Source: Ganoderma boninense (lineage: Eukaryota; Basidiomycota; Agaricomycetes; Polyporales; Polyporaceae). From it: a stretch of DNA of 64,000 nt. The notes below the pieces were generated by a model. The model saw only the letters and a program-made list of their open reading frames with translations, was not told where the DNA came from and made no database searches. The stretch covers positions 2,114,389 through 2,178,388 of the forward strand of contig CM035309.1 of assembly GCA_002900995.3 (NCBI GenBank), given 5' to 3'. Below are positions 12,601-20,821 of the stretch, one piece after another. Within the stretch, counting starts at the first letter, position 1; every line of letters starts with the position of its first letter. A program made the position numbers and the translations under genes.

Positions 12601-13637
12601 GGAGGCGGGAGGACATTGTAAACTTGCGCGACGGGCTGGCCAAACACGATCACGTTTGCGGACAGATACCGCTGGCCCATGCTGACTTGGGCGACACAGA
12701 AACTGTGCCTGAATTTTGCGACAAGTAGCTGCTCTACATAGGTCAAATTCTGAAGCACCGCCGGAGAGACCCCGACCCAACGTCCATTAGCCAAAGCATA
12801 ACGAGGCAGCTTATGCTTACGGAGACGCTTCAGGCAATCTGCACAAACATCCATGCACAACACGCCACGCACGACTCTCAATGCGGCGTCGTAAAGAATA
12901 GGACCTGTTTCTTCAACAATGGGATCACTGACGTCTCGCCGTTCGACGCGCGTAACGCCATCACCTGATCGCTCAAGGACGCTCAAGTCCAAATCAGATA
13001 AAGAGACTACCTCTAAATCTGTGTCCGGTACAAGTCGCGCACAAACCGCGCAAGCTGACTCGGATAATGCACAAAGACTCATGGAATCGCACCAATCTCG
13101 ACAAATGTCAGCCAACAGTGAAGTGCTCGCCGGTGAAGGAGGAAAGTCCGCATTCGGCGTAGCACTAAACCCTCCAATAGCGGCAACACGTATACTGAGT
13201 GAGAACACGACGACCATTGACGGGCATGTCGCCGAACACCGATGTTCAGAAAAAACACGGTTTATGACAGATAATGACTGCCGGACGTCACGGGAGACGA
13301 TAACACCATGAAGTCGTGCGATCTTTCGCATAGACAACAAAGTGCAACCAACTCGCAGCATGCTCGCAAACGGAACTGCGAGCGCAACATAACACGGAGA
13401 GCGAGCACACATAGACTCCGCAATCTCTCGTGCAACAATGTCAACTACCCGTGCATCGAAGTCCCAATTTGGAAACTGACCACACACTAAGGGAAACATA
13501 GTTAAGTCCTTCTTTTCACAGTACCGGCGCCCTGCCCCAAATAAGCAAAAATTAAAGGCGAACGAACTGTCAGACACACCTTCAGGGAGACACGGCGAAC
13601 TAGGCAAGTGGGGAGACTGGTCAAAAGACGACGGCAT
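6621..13637 (-). CDS. Helitron Rep-helicase fused to a USP-like cysteine protease domain
   Basis: One uninterrupted frame of about 2,338 codons from ATG 13637. Positions counted from that ATG: the N-terminal 400 residues contain Cys pairs (CAVC, CMDVCADC) and resemble the DUF6570-type region found before fungal Helitron helicases. A HUH motif HLHMLLW lies near 742 and the Y2 motif YITDYITK near 935, the two catalytic features of Helitron Rep. A Pif1-type SF1 helicase follows, with Walker A GGMAGTGKS near 1447, Walker B FIDEIS near 1527, FAGDFAQLPP near 1563 and a C-terminal DYGSQGRT near 1860. After a linker, residues from about 2065 contain DYSCGYDAFLTIL (candidate catalytic Cys), two CxxC pairs and AAHYTCRYL...GGLWYHDG (candidate His box), an arrangement like ubiquitin-specific proteases. 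All key motifs are intact. A GTGAGT just upstream (about 13694) suggests a 5'UTR intron ending at about 13649. Confidence 0.9.
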   Translation of the reverse strand: MPSSFDQSPHLPSSPCLPEGVSDSSFAFNFCLFGAGRRYCEKKDLTMFPLVCGQFPNWDFDARVVDIVAREIAESMCARSPCYVALAVPFASMLRVGCTLLSMRKIARLHGVIVSRDVRQSLSVINRVFSEHRCSATCPSMVVVFSLSIRVAAIGGFSATPNADFPPSPASTSLLADICRDWCDSMSLCALSESACAVCARLVPDTDLEVVSLSDLDLSVLERSGDGVTRVERRDVSDPIVEETGPILYDAALRVVRGVLCMDVCADCLKRLRKHKLPRYALANGRWVGVSPAVLQNLTYVEQLLVAKFRHSFCVAQVSMGQRYLSANVIVFGQPVAQVYNVLPPPRRDIEEVLAILFVGSAKPTEEDMRRTPFLVRHGVVMAALQWFKLNNPFYADITISSENLHEYSESAPPVAVVHRQSGAAHACGGVASHQPASDLAVGEGECAFIVHSLTGEDLVDMSYEAKVLRAIQYFDEGNAALAFGHDRSPESIYHNTAMFPAMFPWLYPYGLGGYENSKIKLRLDHVNHVRANLMYADRRFQTDRCYPFIIFNQRQIRSSAQGGYLLTKKSYFATVADKIVNLDRHALDNLIARSKVGGHVRPVTDAEKACFDLISVVDRVASHVDGSVTSRKYQRNEIRSLIYLKGMPVFFITFAPADFKHPLCLYYCGEKVAVDEFAPKLRSSDDRLRAIAGNPVGAARFFDTVVRAFLKIVLRAGSVEPGLFGPTDSYYGTVESQGRLTLHLHMLLWIKGTVPLQELRDRIRADKEFETRLLGWLEAAHIGDYSVSNEADLSVRLDEEYIDSRWGVPEVRTRLKRGVRDPASTLPRGPPDVSDSGSLDSWVQQFRREADEVVFVSNRHDKSHSKGCWRKDPGYCRARFPRELFETSQVDEMSGAIRFAKHEAWINTYNPLLSYLLQCNTDVTCLLSGTQVRAVMAYITDYITKSKVTTETFFNTVKIVLDRNSDALTDGGTYREDVARSLIVKVVNAFAASAETGGPAVCAYLMGFPDHYTDCRFRTFYWYPYCEAVRRSVSEVSASQSDSDDRVLIGSAEGSIVPISKVQDYTERPDAFNDWCLYDFMRLTDVRRLPRSRKRHRPADSEEGSTPVYAEGGDLPSSEDDASEHDEDSPPLPSKCHRFRAAHVLSASHVVARRRDEDAYVLNYIGGPLPRKDKGDFEEYAMTMLTLFKPGGWRSGPDLRGLFSTWRDAHTETAYKPEHVIIMKNMNALYECLDARDDYSATRRGSNSHETLVVGQEPLDVDGSEALSHVEFGAEEHTTDSLATALELAPLGSRFARNKRGMNAMRDLMGSSIGGSYPVASATAHVASGVGPGRSARQWKLLLQTAKKAEVDRQRRQAHNADDDQSGSFADRVVETGPVYEVTQKQLASVRDSRCKLPSTRQDPQILLLHGVLERYTLNEEQSRAFTIVATHLHHHEVVPLRMYLGGMAGTGKSRVLLALMTFLDDRSESHRFIVLGPTGTSAALVGGSTYHSVLGLHAASELDEDFSTSRGLEKVRSRLEEVDLAFIDEISMVSCLAFFNIEVRMKKAFGETTASFGGKSIVFAGDFAQLPPAGPGFALYDDRVGTFDKSSSKFHQNCAWGKAFWHQFTCVVLLRQNMRQRGLTQEDSAFRVALENMRFASCTQTDLELLRTRICHPDRGETTHLLPKFRFVSIITSYNVHRDAINEMKARLFAADHKAALHRFHSIDKFAPSQGSSSLRMTQKLADRAVNPLRSANVIPDALQELIWTVPPALTKHHAGVLELCRGMPVMLKFNEATELCATNGAEAVVHDWNSIMHHGKEVLETLFVRLVNPPRDIKLPGLDANIIPLGRTTRTVPCLLPSGDVSVNLSREQVMVLGNFAMTDYGSQGRTRCENVAHLENCHSYQSIYTCVSRSASLSGTVLIGGFREELVQKGPGRSLLREFRELEILDEITRLKVNGKLHDSVKGATRQTLLQSYRNWVGPRYVPPLVPPALSWANAAESEFSLSTSSSDLLTVGSDQTVDDLSSAPVSKRRKTNDKWVPAKPRERRNNLAVQDTAAYDRHADPALSREPRSVSKTRLGLIWDHIDYSCGYDAFLTILWNLFSEHGHEWVAGVAPENGLFDIIRTRFALVPQATENLEYARNQIRDVLTLLSPQAFPRRGPVGVVLSEVLDLVLRCPTPFGRSNSVCVVCSEEPDIAPCGRSYLWSASHLWFHDTFAGRRTISTQECASSLLDFSAEYVCSHCQSPGRATTTLDVAPPLIVLESQPGAVLLPSPSLTLPVSSVDVTWQLRGVVYLGAAHYTCRYLSADGGLWYHDGAITGRFCVQDPGLQNRTSLSMSRGRLASHFVYCRVT

Positions 13638-13885
13638 GGTCGACGTGTCTAAAGGCGAGTCAGCAAGAGTGGGTGTCAGGGAAAAACCACTCACTTAGCG
13701 AGCATGCGATGTGGGACGGATTCAGGGAGGGCGCTGCTGAATCAGAAGGCGGAGACGATTATAACTAGCGAGGTCGTGGACCTTGAAACACCCGCCGACG
13801 TACACAGCATCTCACGTGACAGCGCGGGTGGTAGCAAAACCACGTGACCGCCAGCTCGATGGCAGATCCGCAGCAAGAGGACTTA

Positions 13886-13904
13886 CCGATTCATGTGGAA
13901 TCGG
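13886..13904. repeat. Terminal hairpin at the right end of the insertion
   Basis: CCGATTC, ATGTG, GAATCGG: a perfect 7-bp stem with a 5-nt loop that ends at the last base of the insertion as defined by comparison with the empty site at positions 1-30. Its right arm extends into a 10-base inverted match with 2714-2723. Confidence 0.7.
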
Positions 13905-14188
13905 AACCTTCATGTTACTCAGGCCTGAGGCTACCCAAGCCGGACCGAGGCATTCTACGTGATTTGCCCATTGGGACTCAACTATATGTTCAGCATGTCA
14001 TAGAAGATACCAAGATACTTACGTGCATCAAGTATTACGAAGAATATGCGTGTGGTCGCAAAGCATGCTTCATGAAGCGCCGCCAAGAGCGGCGCAGCTT
14101 GATCCTCAACAAGGCTCACATAAGCGTACATGAAACGTCTTTCACATCTCCTTCTGCAGCTATGGGAATGTGGAACCTGGTAAGACAT
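13905..14188 (-). pseudogene. 5' part of the minus-strand gene split by the insertion
   Basis: ATG at 14188 on the minus strand, then an exon, a GTAAGT...TAG intron of about 43 nt (about 13980-14023), and an exon running to the insertion edge with WVASGLSNMKV. The other copy (1-298) continues in frame past this point; here it runs into the end of the element. Substitutions between the copies keep the frame open. Function unknown. It is divergent from the membrane-protein gene at 14566. Confidence 0.4.
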
Positions 14189-14565
14189 GGTAAAGCTGTA
14201 TATAGAGGCGGGCGATGAAAGCAACAAGCTATGCCACAGTCTCAGCGTGAAGGAACTCGGTTGAGCGAACGGCCTTGGGTACATGCCGGATAAGGAGAAA
14301 CGCTTACGAAAGCACGCGGAAAGACATGCACCGCGCCGCAAGTAAAGGCTGTCCTCTGCATTGCCCCCCCATCCCGCAGACCCCGCTTCTCACCTTGCTG
14401 CGCCAAATCCTGCACCAAACAACAGCGCCCATTACTTAAATCTATCCTAACAATCCTCCTCGACAGTTTGACGACCGACTGCACCCTTCTCTCCCTCCGA
14501 CCCACCCCATTCCATCTCCTCCTTCATCTCGCCCTTTGCGCCCTTGTCCATCTCCTTAGACCACC
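14189..14565. promoter_or_regulatory. Divergent intergenic region upstream of the membrane-protein gene
   Basis: 377 nt between the disrupted minus-strand gene and the membrane-protein ATG. A CTATATAC element at 14197-14206 could serve the minus gene. The plus-strand side is rich in pyrimidine runs (14460-14560), typical of fungal core promoters. No gene seen. Confidence 0.45.
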
Positions 14566-16232
14566 ATGTCTCTATTCGACACGATACAGAATGCGGCCAT
14601 GAAGGTGCTCCCAGAAAAGAAGCACAGTTTGCCTACCCAACCCTCTGGCATTGGCAGCGGCGGGATGGTTCCCTTCGAGGATGACGTGAGTTCTCTCCCG
14701 TGTCTCGTTCCTCTTCCCCCACCACTGCTGCCCTATGCCGCGTCACTTGCAATGTTGCGTGTTTCCATCTGCATTGGGCCAGCGATCGATGGCCAGAGCC
14801 CGCATATAGCGTGCCCTCATGTCCGCGCCGCGGATCGAAGGACGAGATATGCCGGGATTCCGCTTACGTAAGGTTCATGTTTCTTCGACACTTCCCCCAC
14901 TCTCCCCATGGTCACGACTGCAGAGACCGCAGAACAGAGCACACAAACCGGAGGCTATCTCGTCTTCCTCCTCTTCATCCCCTTGCTGTCTACGATATGG
15001 ATTTGGGTTCATATTCCCGCCTCCCGCTTATTTCTCAACCGAAAGCTCACGGGGTATATTCGCTTATAGATGATCGTATCGAAACCAGCCATCGTGTTCC
15101 ATGCGTCGCAAGTGTTCTTCAACTTCCTAGCAATGGCTACCATGGCTGGTGCTGCCGCGTTCCAGCAAAAGTGGCATGTGGGGCCTTGTAAGTGTGACGC
15201 ACTTCGTTCCCGCGTGGCGTACACGAACTGATCGGGTTCACATTATAGCCGGTCTCAGTGGTTTTGCCATTTTCATCGCTGTCATCGGCATATTCTACTC
15301 TCTGTTCATCCTACTGGTGCCCGTCATATACGAAAAGTACGACAAGGGAGCACGCCTCGCTCGTGCACTGAAAGAAGTACGCGTCGGCTTCATTCTCTCT
15401 GGAGCAGGGACGACGGTCAGCCTGTTAATCGCGTAAGCTTTACTATCTCCACTTTCACATGCCCGAATTAAAAACCTGTTCAGTTTCATTGTCACCATCT
15501 CCGCGTGGACAGAGCCAGGCTGCAAAGACGCAAGCAAGGACCCCCATGCTAGCCTTGGGAAGGACTTCCAAAAGGGTCTTGACGGATTCTGCAGCACGAA
15601 GAAGGCTGCAGCCATTTTCTTCTGGCTCGTTTTTGGTAAGTTCCCTGCAACTAGTTCCATTTGAATCCTGAACTCACCGTGAACTAGTCTTCTGGGCTTG
15701 TTCGCTGACTTTGACCATCATGGACTGGCGCAACGGCAAGAGTGCTCGTCCGCGCGACCCTCCCTTCACCCACCCTGTGGAGCAATCAGAAGGTTCTGTC
15801 TATGAGCGTGCGGACGACCGCGACGAAGACGAAGGCTCAGATGAGGAGGCTGGTCGGCGGCCGTACTCTGACAACTCCAACACTGCCTACTCCCCCTTCA
15901 GCGATGCGAACCGCCTTTCCGGCGTTCCAACCAATTCGTCGAGCAACAACCTCTCCTACCAGTCTCCGTCAGCGCCGGCCTTTGCCAGCTCACAGCCCGC
16001 AAGCCGCCCAAGCATTGATGCATATGGAGCTTTCTCTGACCCGGCGCCATCGGGCTTCGCAGCCTCCAACCCGTACGGTGAGGATAGGCCACGGGTCAGC
16101 CGAACCATGCAGTACGCCGACCCGTATGCTGCGGTCCGGGCATCCATTGCGGGCGGTGCAGCTGGCGCAACCACACCCCCGAGCGGCGGACCTCCTCCCC
16201 CTGGCTACTCGTCTTACGGCGAGTACAGATGA
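14566..16232 (+). CDS. Four-transmembrane (MARVEL-like) membrane protein
   Basis: ATG at 14566. The first exon (MSLFDTIQNAAMKVLPEKK, ending at a GTGAGT donor at about 14686) is soluble. Later exons contain four hydrophobic segments: YLVFLLFIPLLSTIWIWV, FFNFLAMATMAGAAAF, IFIAVIGIFYSLFILLV, and a segment after KGLDGFCSTKKAAAIFF. A 170-residue cytoplasmic tail follows, rich in Ser, Pro, Gly and Ala, ending GYSSYGEYR. The layout (four TMs, short loops, low-complexity C-tail) is that of fungal MARVEL-type membrane-organising proteins; that name is inference. About six exons with short introns. The second-exon acceptor is uncertain because this copy and the left copy differ by one base there (about 14816). 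A frameshifted copy lies at 672-1971. Confidence 0.65.
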
Positions 16233-16797
16233 GAGACCAAAGTGGCTAGACGAGACGAGGACAGGCACGGGGATGGATGGACGCTTTTTCCGCTGTTGTA
16301 GCTCGGGTCATTCTTGCTCTTGTGGTGGTGTGGCGGACACACAGTTGTTGCGGCCGCCTTTCCTTAAGGTCGGAATAATCGCCTCAGCTGTAACGTGGCT
16401 ATAGTGCATGTACTACACGCTAACTTATGATCGCGACGAGTCTAGTCTCTAGCATTTACACCCCCAATTTACCCCCATGTATTATCATAGCTTCCATTTA
16501 CCCTTCGCAAACTGTCTGTCTGTTTGAAAGCAAGTGCATGTCAGCATTTGAGTGTGCCGAAGCACGGAGACATAAGGGAGGACAAGGCTCTCGAACCTAT
16601 GCAGGAAGGAACAAGGCCAGGGAATGGAGGTGGGGTCGCGCGATTGGACCCGATGTGTAAGCGCCGGTCGCGCGCGACGCGTCGGTGTGGTTGGCAACCG
16701 TGGGAAGCAGCCACCCGGGCGTTGTTGACGCATGTTTGGGTTGAACACCTTGTTCCGTTCCTCCCACTGTCCCTCCACTACACATTCACGATTAACC
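16233..16797. other. Intergenic, no gene seen
   Basis: 565 nt holding the 3' region of the membrane-protein gene and the promoter of the next gene. It includes pyrimidine-rich tracts at 16755-16780 just before the ATG. Nothing else recognised. Confidence 0.6.
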
Positions 16798-19700
16798 ATG
16801 GCCCCGCGGCCGCGCGATACCCCCGCCGCGCCTGGACTGTTCGCGTCTGCTTTCAGCTTTGTGTCGCGCGAGCTCGAGTCCTTCGTTACTGCCGCAACGG
16901 GCGGCGACTTGCAACACAAGGTGAGTGGGAATCGATACATTTCACGAGCGCTTGTGGGAAGGTTGCTGAACGGGCATGTTCGTTGCCCACACAGACACAA
17001 CCACAGGCAACCACCTCTCGCGTTACGCTCGATGGGAGGAGGAAAGAGCGCGAGGATAGGAGAGATGGAAGGAGCGACCGGGATAAGGAGAGGGAGAGAG
17101 AGCGGAGAGCGAAGCGCGTGAGGAAGCGAAGTGAGGTTGACAACGAGCGGGCGCGGGCGAAGAGGAGGTTGCGCGAGGAAGACGAGGAAGAACGCGCGCC
17201 GAGAATGACGAAGAAGAGAGTGCAGGCGACTCAGGATAGGGAGAGGTCCTCGGAGCGGGAAGCTGCTGATGACGAGGACGGTGAGTTTTTGCGCGTTAGC
17301 CTAGTCGCGCGGTCTACGGTCGTTCTAACGAGGCTGGTCAGAGGAGCTGCCTGTGAGGCCCTTGCCGAAAGCTCTGAAGAAGAGACGAGACGCAGTTGCG
17401 AAGGGCGTTGATCCTGAGGTAGACGAGGATGCCGAGGGACCCAAGCCTCAACCACAACCCGCAGATCGAGGGAAGAAGTCATCCAGGCGGACATTTGGCG
17501 GTGAGCAGCAGCTGTATACTGAAATATATCCTGTGTTGAACTGAAGAAGGTACCGAAGATCCTTGCGAACTCATGCCTCCCCCACCACCACCTAAATCGA
17601 TGCCCCCTCCGCCAACGCCGCAAACCACACGAAAATCATTGCCATTCCCGACCATGCCCGGGTCGTTCTTCGAGCGTTCCGCCTCCCTCATGCCTGAGTC
17701 TGCTCCTACCCCCGCCCGCCGTGCTGTTCCTTGCCCACGGACGCCTTTGCCTCCCCCCGTAATTGAGGAAGAAACAGAGGAAGAAGAGGAAGCCGGCGAT
17801 CAGCCACATGCGTCTACGTCCAACCCATCCCCTCGCCGCGGACGTTCAAGGAGTGCTGGGAGACGAAAATCAGTGGGCACGGATCCCCCAGAACCATCTC
17901 AGGAACGCGAATCTTCGCATCGTGTCTCTAGCAGATCACCGAGCAAATCAAGGAAGCCTATTGAAGAGTCTGAGGACGAACCTTTGGAGCCTGCTGCCAG
18001 AATGCCCTCCAGGAAAGGAAAGGAGCGTGCTTGGGATACATCCGGGGAGATCAGGGTGCGAGGCAAGGAGGAGGAGCTGCGCGAGGCGAGGGAGGATCAT
18101 GCCCGGCATGCACATGATAGAGACGATGGCGAACGGGAGCAGGACAAGCTACGAATCCGAATCCTTGAGGAAGAAGTGGCCCGTTTGCGAGCGGAGGTTC
18201 GTGCACTACATTATATCCGCGGATACACATGACACTCAGCGTTGCATACACCACTCCAGTTGGCTCTGAAGAACAGCGCAAGCGTTGCTGCAATGATGCC
18301 CCCTCCGCCGCCACCTCCACCCCCACCATCGATGCGCATAAATGCGCCAACGATGTCGGCGGACAAGACAACGAGCTTCCTTGCGTCTGCACGCGCAAAT
18401 CTCAAGCACACTGCTCCCCCTGTCGAAGCCCCGATCAATGCAATTGCATATGGCGGCGCGCGTACACGCAAAGCGGGCCAGCCCACTGTGAACGTGCCGT
18501 CGGACAAGATGGCCGCCTTCCTGCGGGAGATGAAGAGTGTCAGGTTGCGGAGAGTCGGAGGGCGGGCTGGGTCCATGGGCCCGCCGCTATTCCCACCATC
18601 CGCTGCTGGCGATATTGCTGGGGAGGCGAGGTCGAACGGGGTCAGTGCGGCGAGGAGGGCAGCGGTCATGGGCGACACTTCGTTCGATACTGGTGTCGCG
18701 GCGAGGATCTTTATCGGCGAGAAGAGGAAGAGGGAAAGGAATGTAGATGATGAGCTTACTGGTAAGTGCTAAAATAATCCTATCATCCGATATACATCTG
18801 ACGGTACTCATGATACAGCTGGTCCTTCGAAGCGACGGGAGACCACGTTCGTCCGCTCGGATTTCACCAGCGCGTCGTCTTCTTCAAGCTCGCAATCATC
18901 CCAATCGTCACAATCAAGTTCACAGTCCTCTGCATCCAGCACGCAATCCTCAGCACCCAGTTCCCAGCCCTCGGCTCCCAGCTCCCAAACTACCCGATTC
19001 CAGCTCTCGGTCTTCTGCTTCCCACTCCAGCTTGTTTGATGCCGCCGCCTCGACGTCTCGCTCCCACACATCCCATGCCAAATTGACCGCTCCATTACGC
19101 ATTTGGCCCACACGCGCATCTGAGACAGATATCACAACGCCGTCACTCTGTTCCGACAATGAGAACGATCACAGTGGTCACAGCGAGGACAAGCTCCCCG
19201 ACACGCCCTCGGACAGCGGACGCGGCCGTGGCATAGACACGGTGCTGCCCAGGGAACCCCAGCCTCAGACTCTCGAAGAACCCGACATCATCGACGTGGA
19301 CGCGCTTGACACGCCCCCAAATGTCAAGGGCAAGGGCAAGCCGAAGCCGAAGCCGAAACCGAAATCAAAGTTGAAACGCCCGCCAACTCCTCATCCTCGA
19401 GAACCACAACCAGAGGAAGAGTCTGATGTCGACGTCGAACCACAGGCGGCGACGGACGCGGCCAACATGAACGGCTTCGCGAGCAGAATCCCGGAGAGTC
19501 CGCTGCCTTCGCGGTCCCCAGTAAAGCCGAAGCCCCCTGCGCGGGCAAAGACAACGACGAAACCCTTTGCACCCAGCAAGCTCCCGCTACCCCGTCGTGT
19601 CCCGAACCCCAACTATGTGCCGCCTCCGCCTCCCGATGGAGGTTCGGACAGCGACGATCCGCTGCTCATGGCGCGGCTCCGGCCAGAGGGGCTGGGCGGA

Positions 19701-20228
19701 AGTCTCTTCGACGAGGAGATGCCTGGGCCGGTTGCTGGGCCATCTCGCGTTTCAGGAGCAAGCTCAAGAGAGAAGAGTGTGGCTTCGACTTCGACCGCTT
19801 CGGCTTCTGGGCACGGTCGGAGCCGGTCTCTGTCGCATACCTACAGGGACGCCCGTGCTCCAGCTCAGGCTCAGGCTCAGGCTCCAGCGGCGACGAATGG
19901 GGAGAGGCCGGCGTCGAGGATGTCGAACCACGCCAAACGGCGTCTCACGCTTGACGAGGAGCTGCGAAGAGCTGGGGACAGCCTATGGAGGGACTCCTCG
20001 GAGGAGCCGCAGGAACCCCTCAGCGAGCCCGAGGAGGACCTGGAGAGCGGGCACCTAGTTGCGCAGGGGGTGAGGAGCAGTAAGAGCGGCTTCCTTGCGA
20101 AGGGAGGGGGCGCTGGTCCTCCGGTGTTTATGGGGGCCGGGAACGTCCAAGGCGTAGTGACGGACGAAGGGGAGGAGCGACTGCGTCCCAGGACGACAAG
20201 TACCGGTGTGGCGAGGAGGAGAGGGTGA
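16798..20228 (+). CDS. Large Pro/Ser-rich, coiled-coil protein with a WH2-like motif (hypothetical)
   Basis: ATG at 16798 (MAPRPRDTPAAPGLFASAFS), first intron at 16921 (GTGAGT). Successive exons encode a charged Arg/Glu coiled coil (about 17005-17280), Pro-rich stretches (MPPPPPPKSMPPPP at 17572 and a ten-Pro run at 18300), a Glu-rich coil ending EEVARLRAE, then KTTSFLASARANLKHT and KMAAFLREMKSVRLRRVGG. The latter is similar in pattern to actin-binding WH2 motifs (LxxI...LRKV). The remainder is Ser/Pro-rich and disordered with a KPKPKPKPK run. Between 18820 and 19010 two frames are used; a 64-nt GT-AG intron (about 18916-18979) would join them, or there is a one-base error. Verprolin/WIP-like function is a guess. 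Confidence 0.6.
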
Positions 20229-20821
20229 AGTGTATCTTGTTGATTTGTCGATTGCTCTCGATCTGTTGTGCTGTTGTTGCGCATCTCTAGTCGCTTTGTG
20301 TGCGGTCCGTACGTATCTAGCCGGACTGTGTGTTGTTTATTCGTACCTCTTTTCTTGGCTTCTGAGAGGATGAAGCTTTGCGTATCTCTTCCCTCCGTAC
20401 CGTACAAGACAATGGACATCTCCATTCGACCTTGGAAGTACAGGGAATTTGTTTCGCGCTCAACAAGTCGAGCCCCACCAACACCTGGGGCGTAACGGTA
20501 CCCGTCAGAACGGCGCGCAGGGGCACGTGGAGGAAAGCAAGTATGACAGGGCTGTCCCGTTGCGCCGCCGAGGAGGGCCAGAACCTCAGGCGTCGGACTG
20601 GGGATGCAGAAAGCTTCCAAAGCGGCGGGCAGGGGAGACCGCCACTGCGCAGAAGCCACGAGCAGCATCAGGTCTTACCCATCGCGCGTCACCCGATTCT
20701 TCAACCAAGGCCCGCATCAGCGAGTGCAAGCCTTGTCCCTCCCCGCCTTTCCCGCCACAGGCAACAACCTCTTCCGACTTCGCTTGCGCGACGCGGCGCA
20801 CCGGAAGTTGTATCCCTCGTG
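20229..20821. other. Intergenic, no gene seen
   Basis: 593 nt between the Pro/Ser-rich protein and CWH43, same strand. Short open frames here have no recognisable content. Confidence 0.6.

Larger units (their letters stand above)
2685..13904 (-). mobile_element. 11.2-kb Helitron/Helentron-type insertion with cargo genes
   Basis: Boundaries come from comparing the filled site (2668-2684 ... 13905 onward) with the empty site at 1-30. They are exact except for a 3-nt ambiguity, because AAC is present on both sides. The element holds a Rep-helicase ORF (6621-13637) and two multi-exon genes. The right end is a hairpin, CCGATTC (13886-13892), 5-nt loop, GAATCGG (13898-13904), finishing exactly at the junction. 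The inverted copy CCGATTCCAC sits at 2714-2723, 29 nt inside the left junction. Short asymmetric inverted repeats plus a terminal hairpin are known for Helentron/Helitron2 elements; assignment to that group here is inference. No clear TC...CTRR ends are visible. Confidence 0.75.
13905..15870. repeat. Right copy of the 1.96-kb duplicated segment (filled-site version)
   Basis: Counterpart of 16-1971. This copy has intact exons for the membrane-protein gene and continues into unique sequence beyond 15870, so it is the better-quality version of the locus. Confidence 0.9.

Noticed and set aside
2685..13904. 3-bp target duplication (AAC) suggesting a CACTA or Harbinger transposon
   Set aside because: The encoded protein is a HUH/Y2 Rep-helicase, and no DDE transposase or matching TIRs are present. 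The 3-nt match can be chance microhomology.
13859..14218. Plus-strand frame of about 120 residues that crosses the right edge of the insertion
   Set aside because: It is antisense to the disrupted minus-strand gene, which has a proper intron, and its N-terminal part is the element's terminal hairpin.
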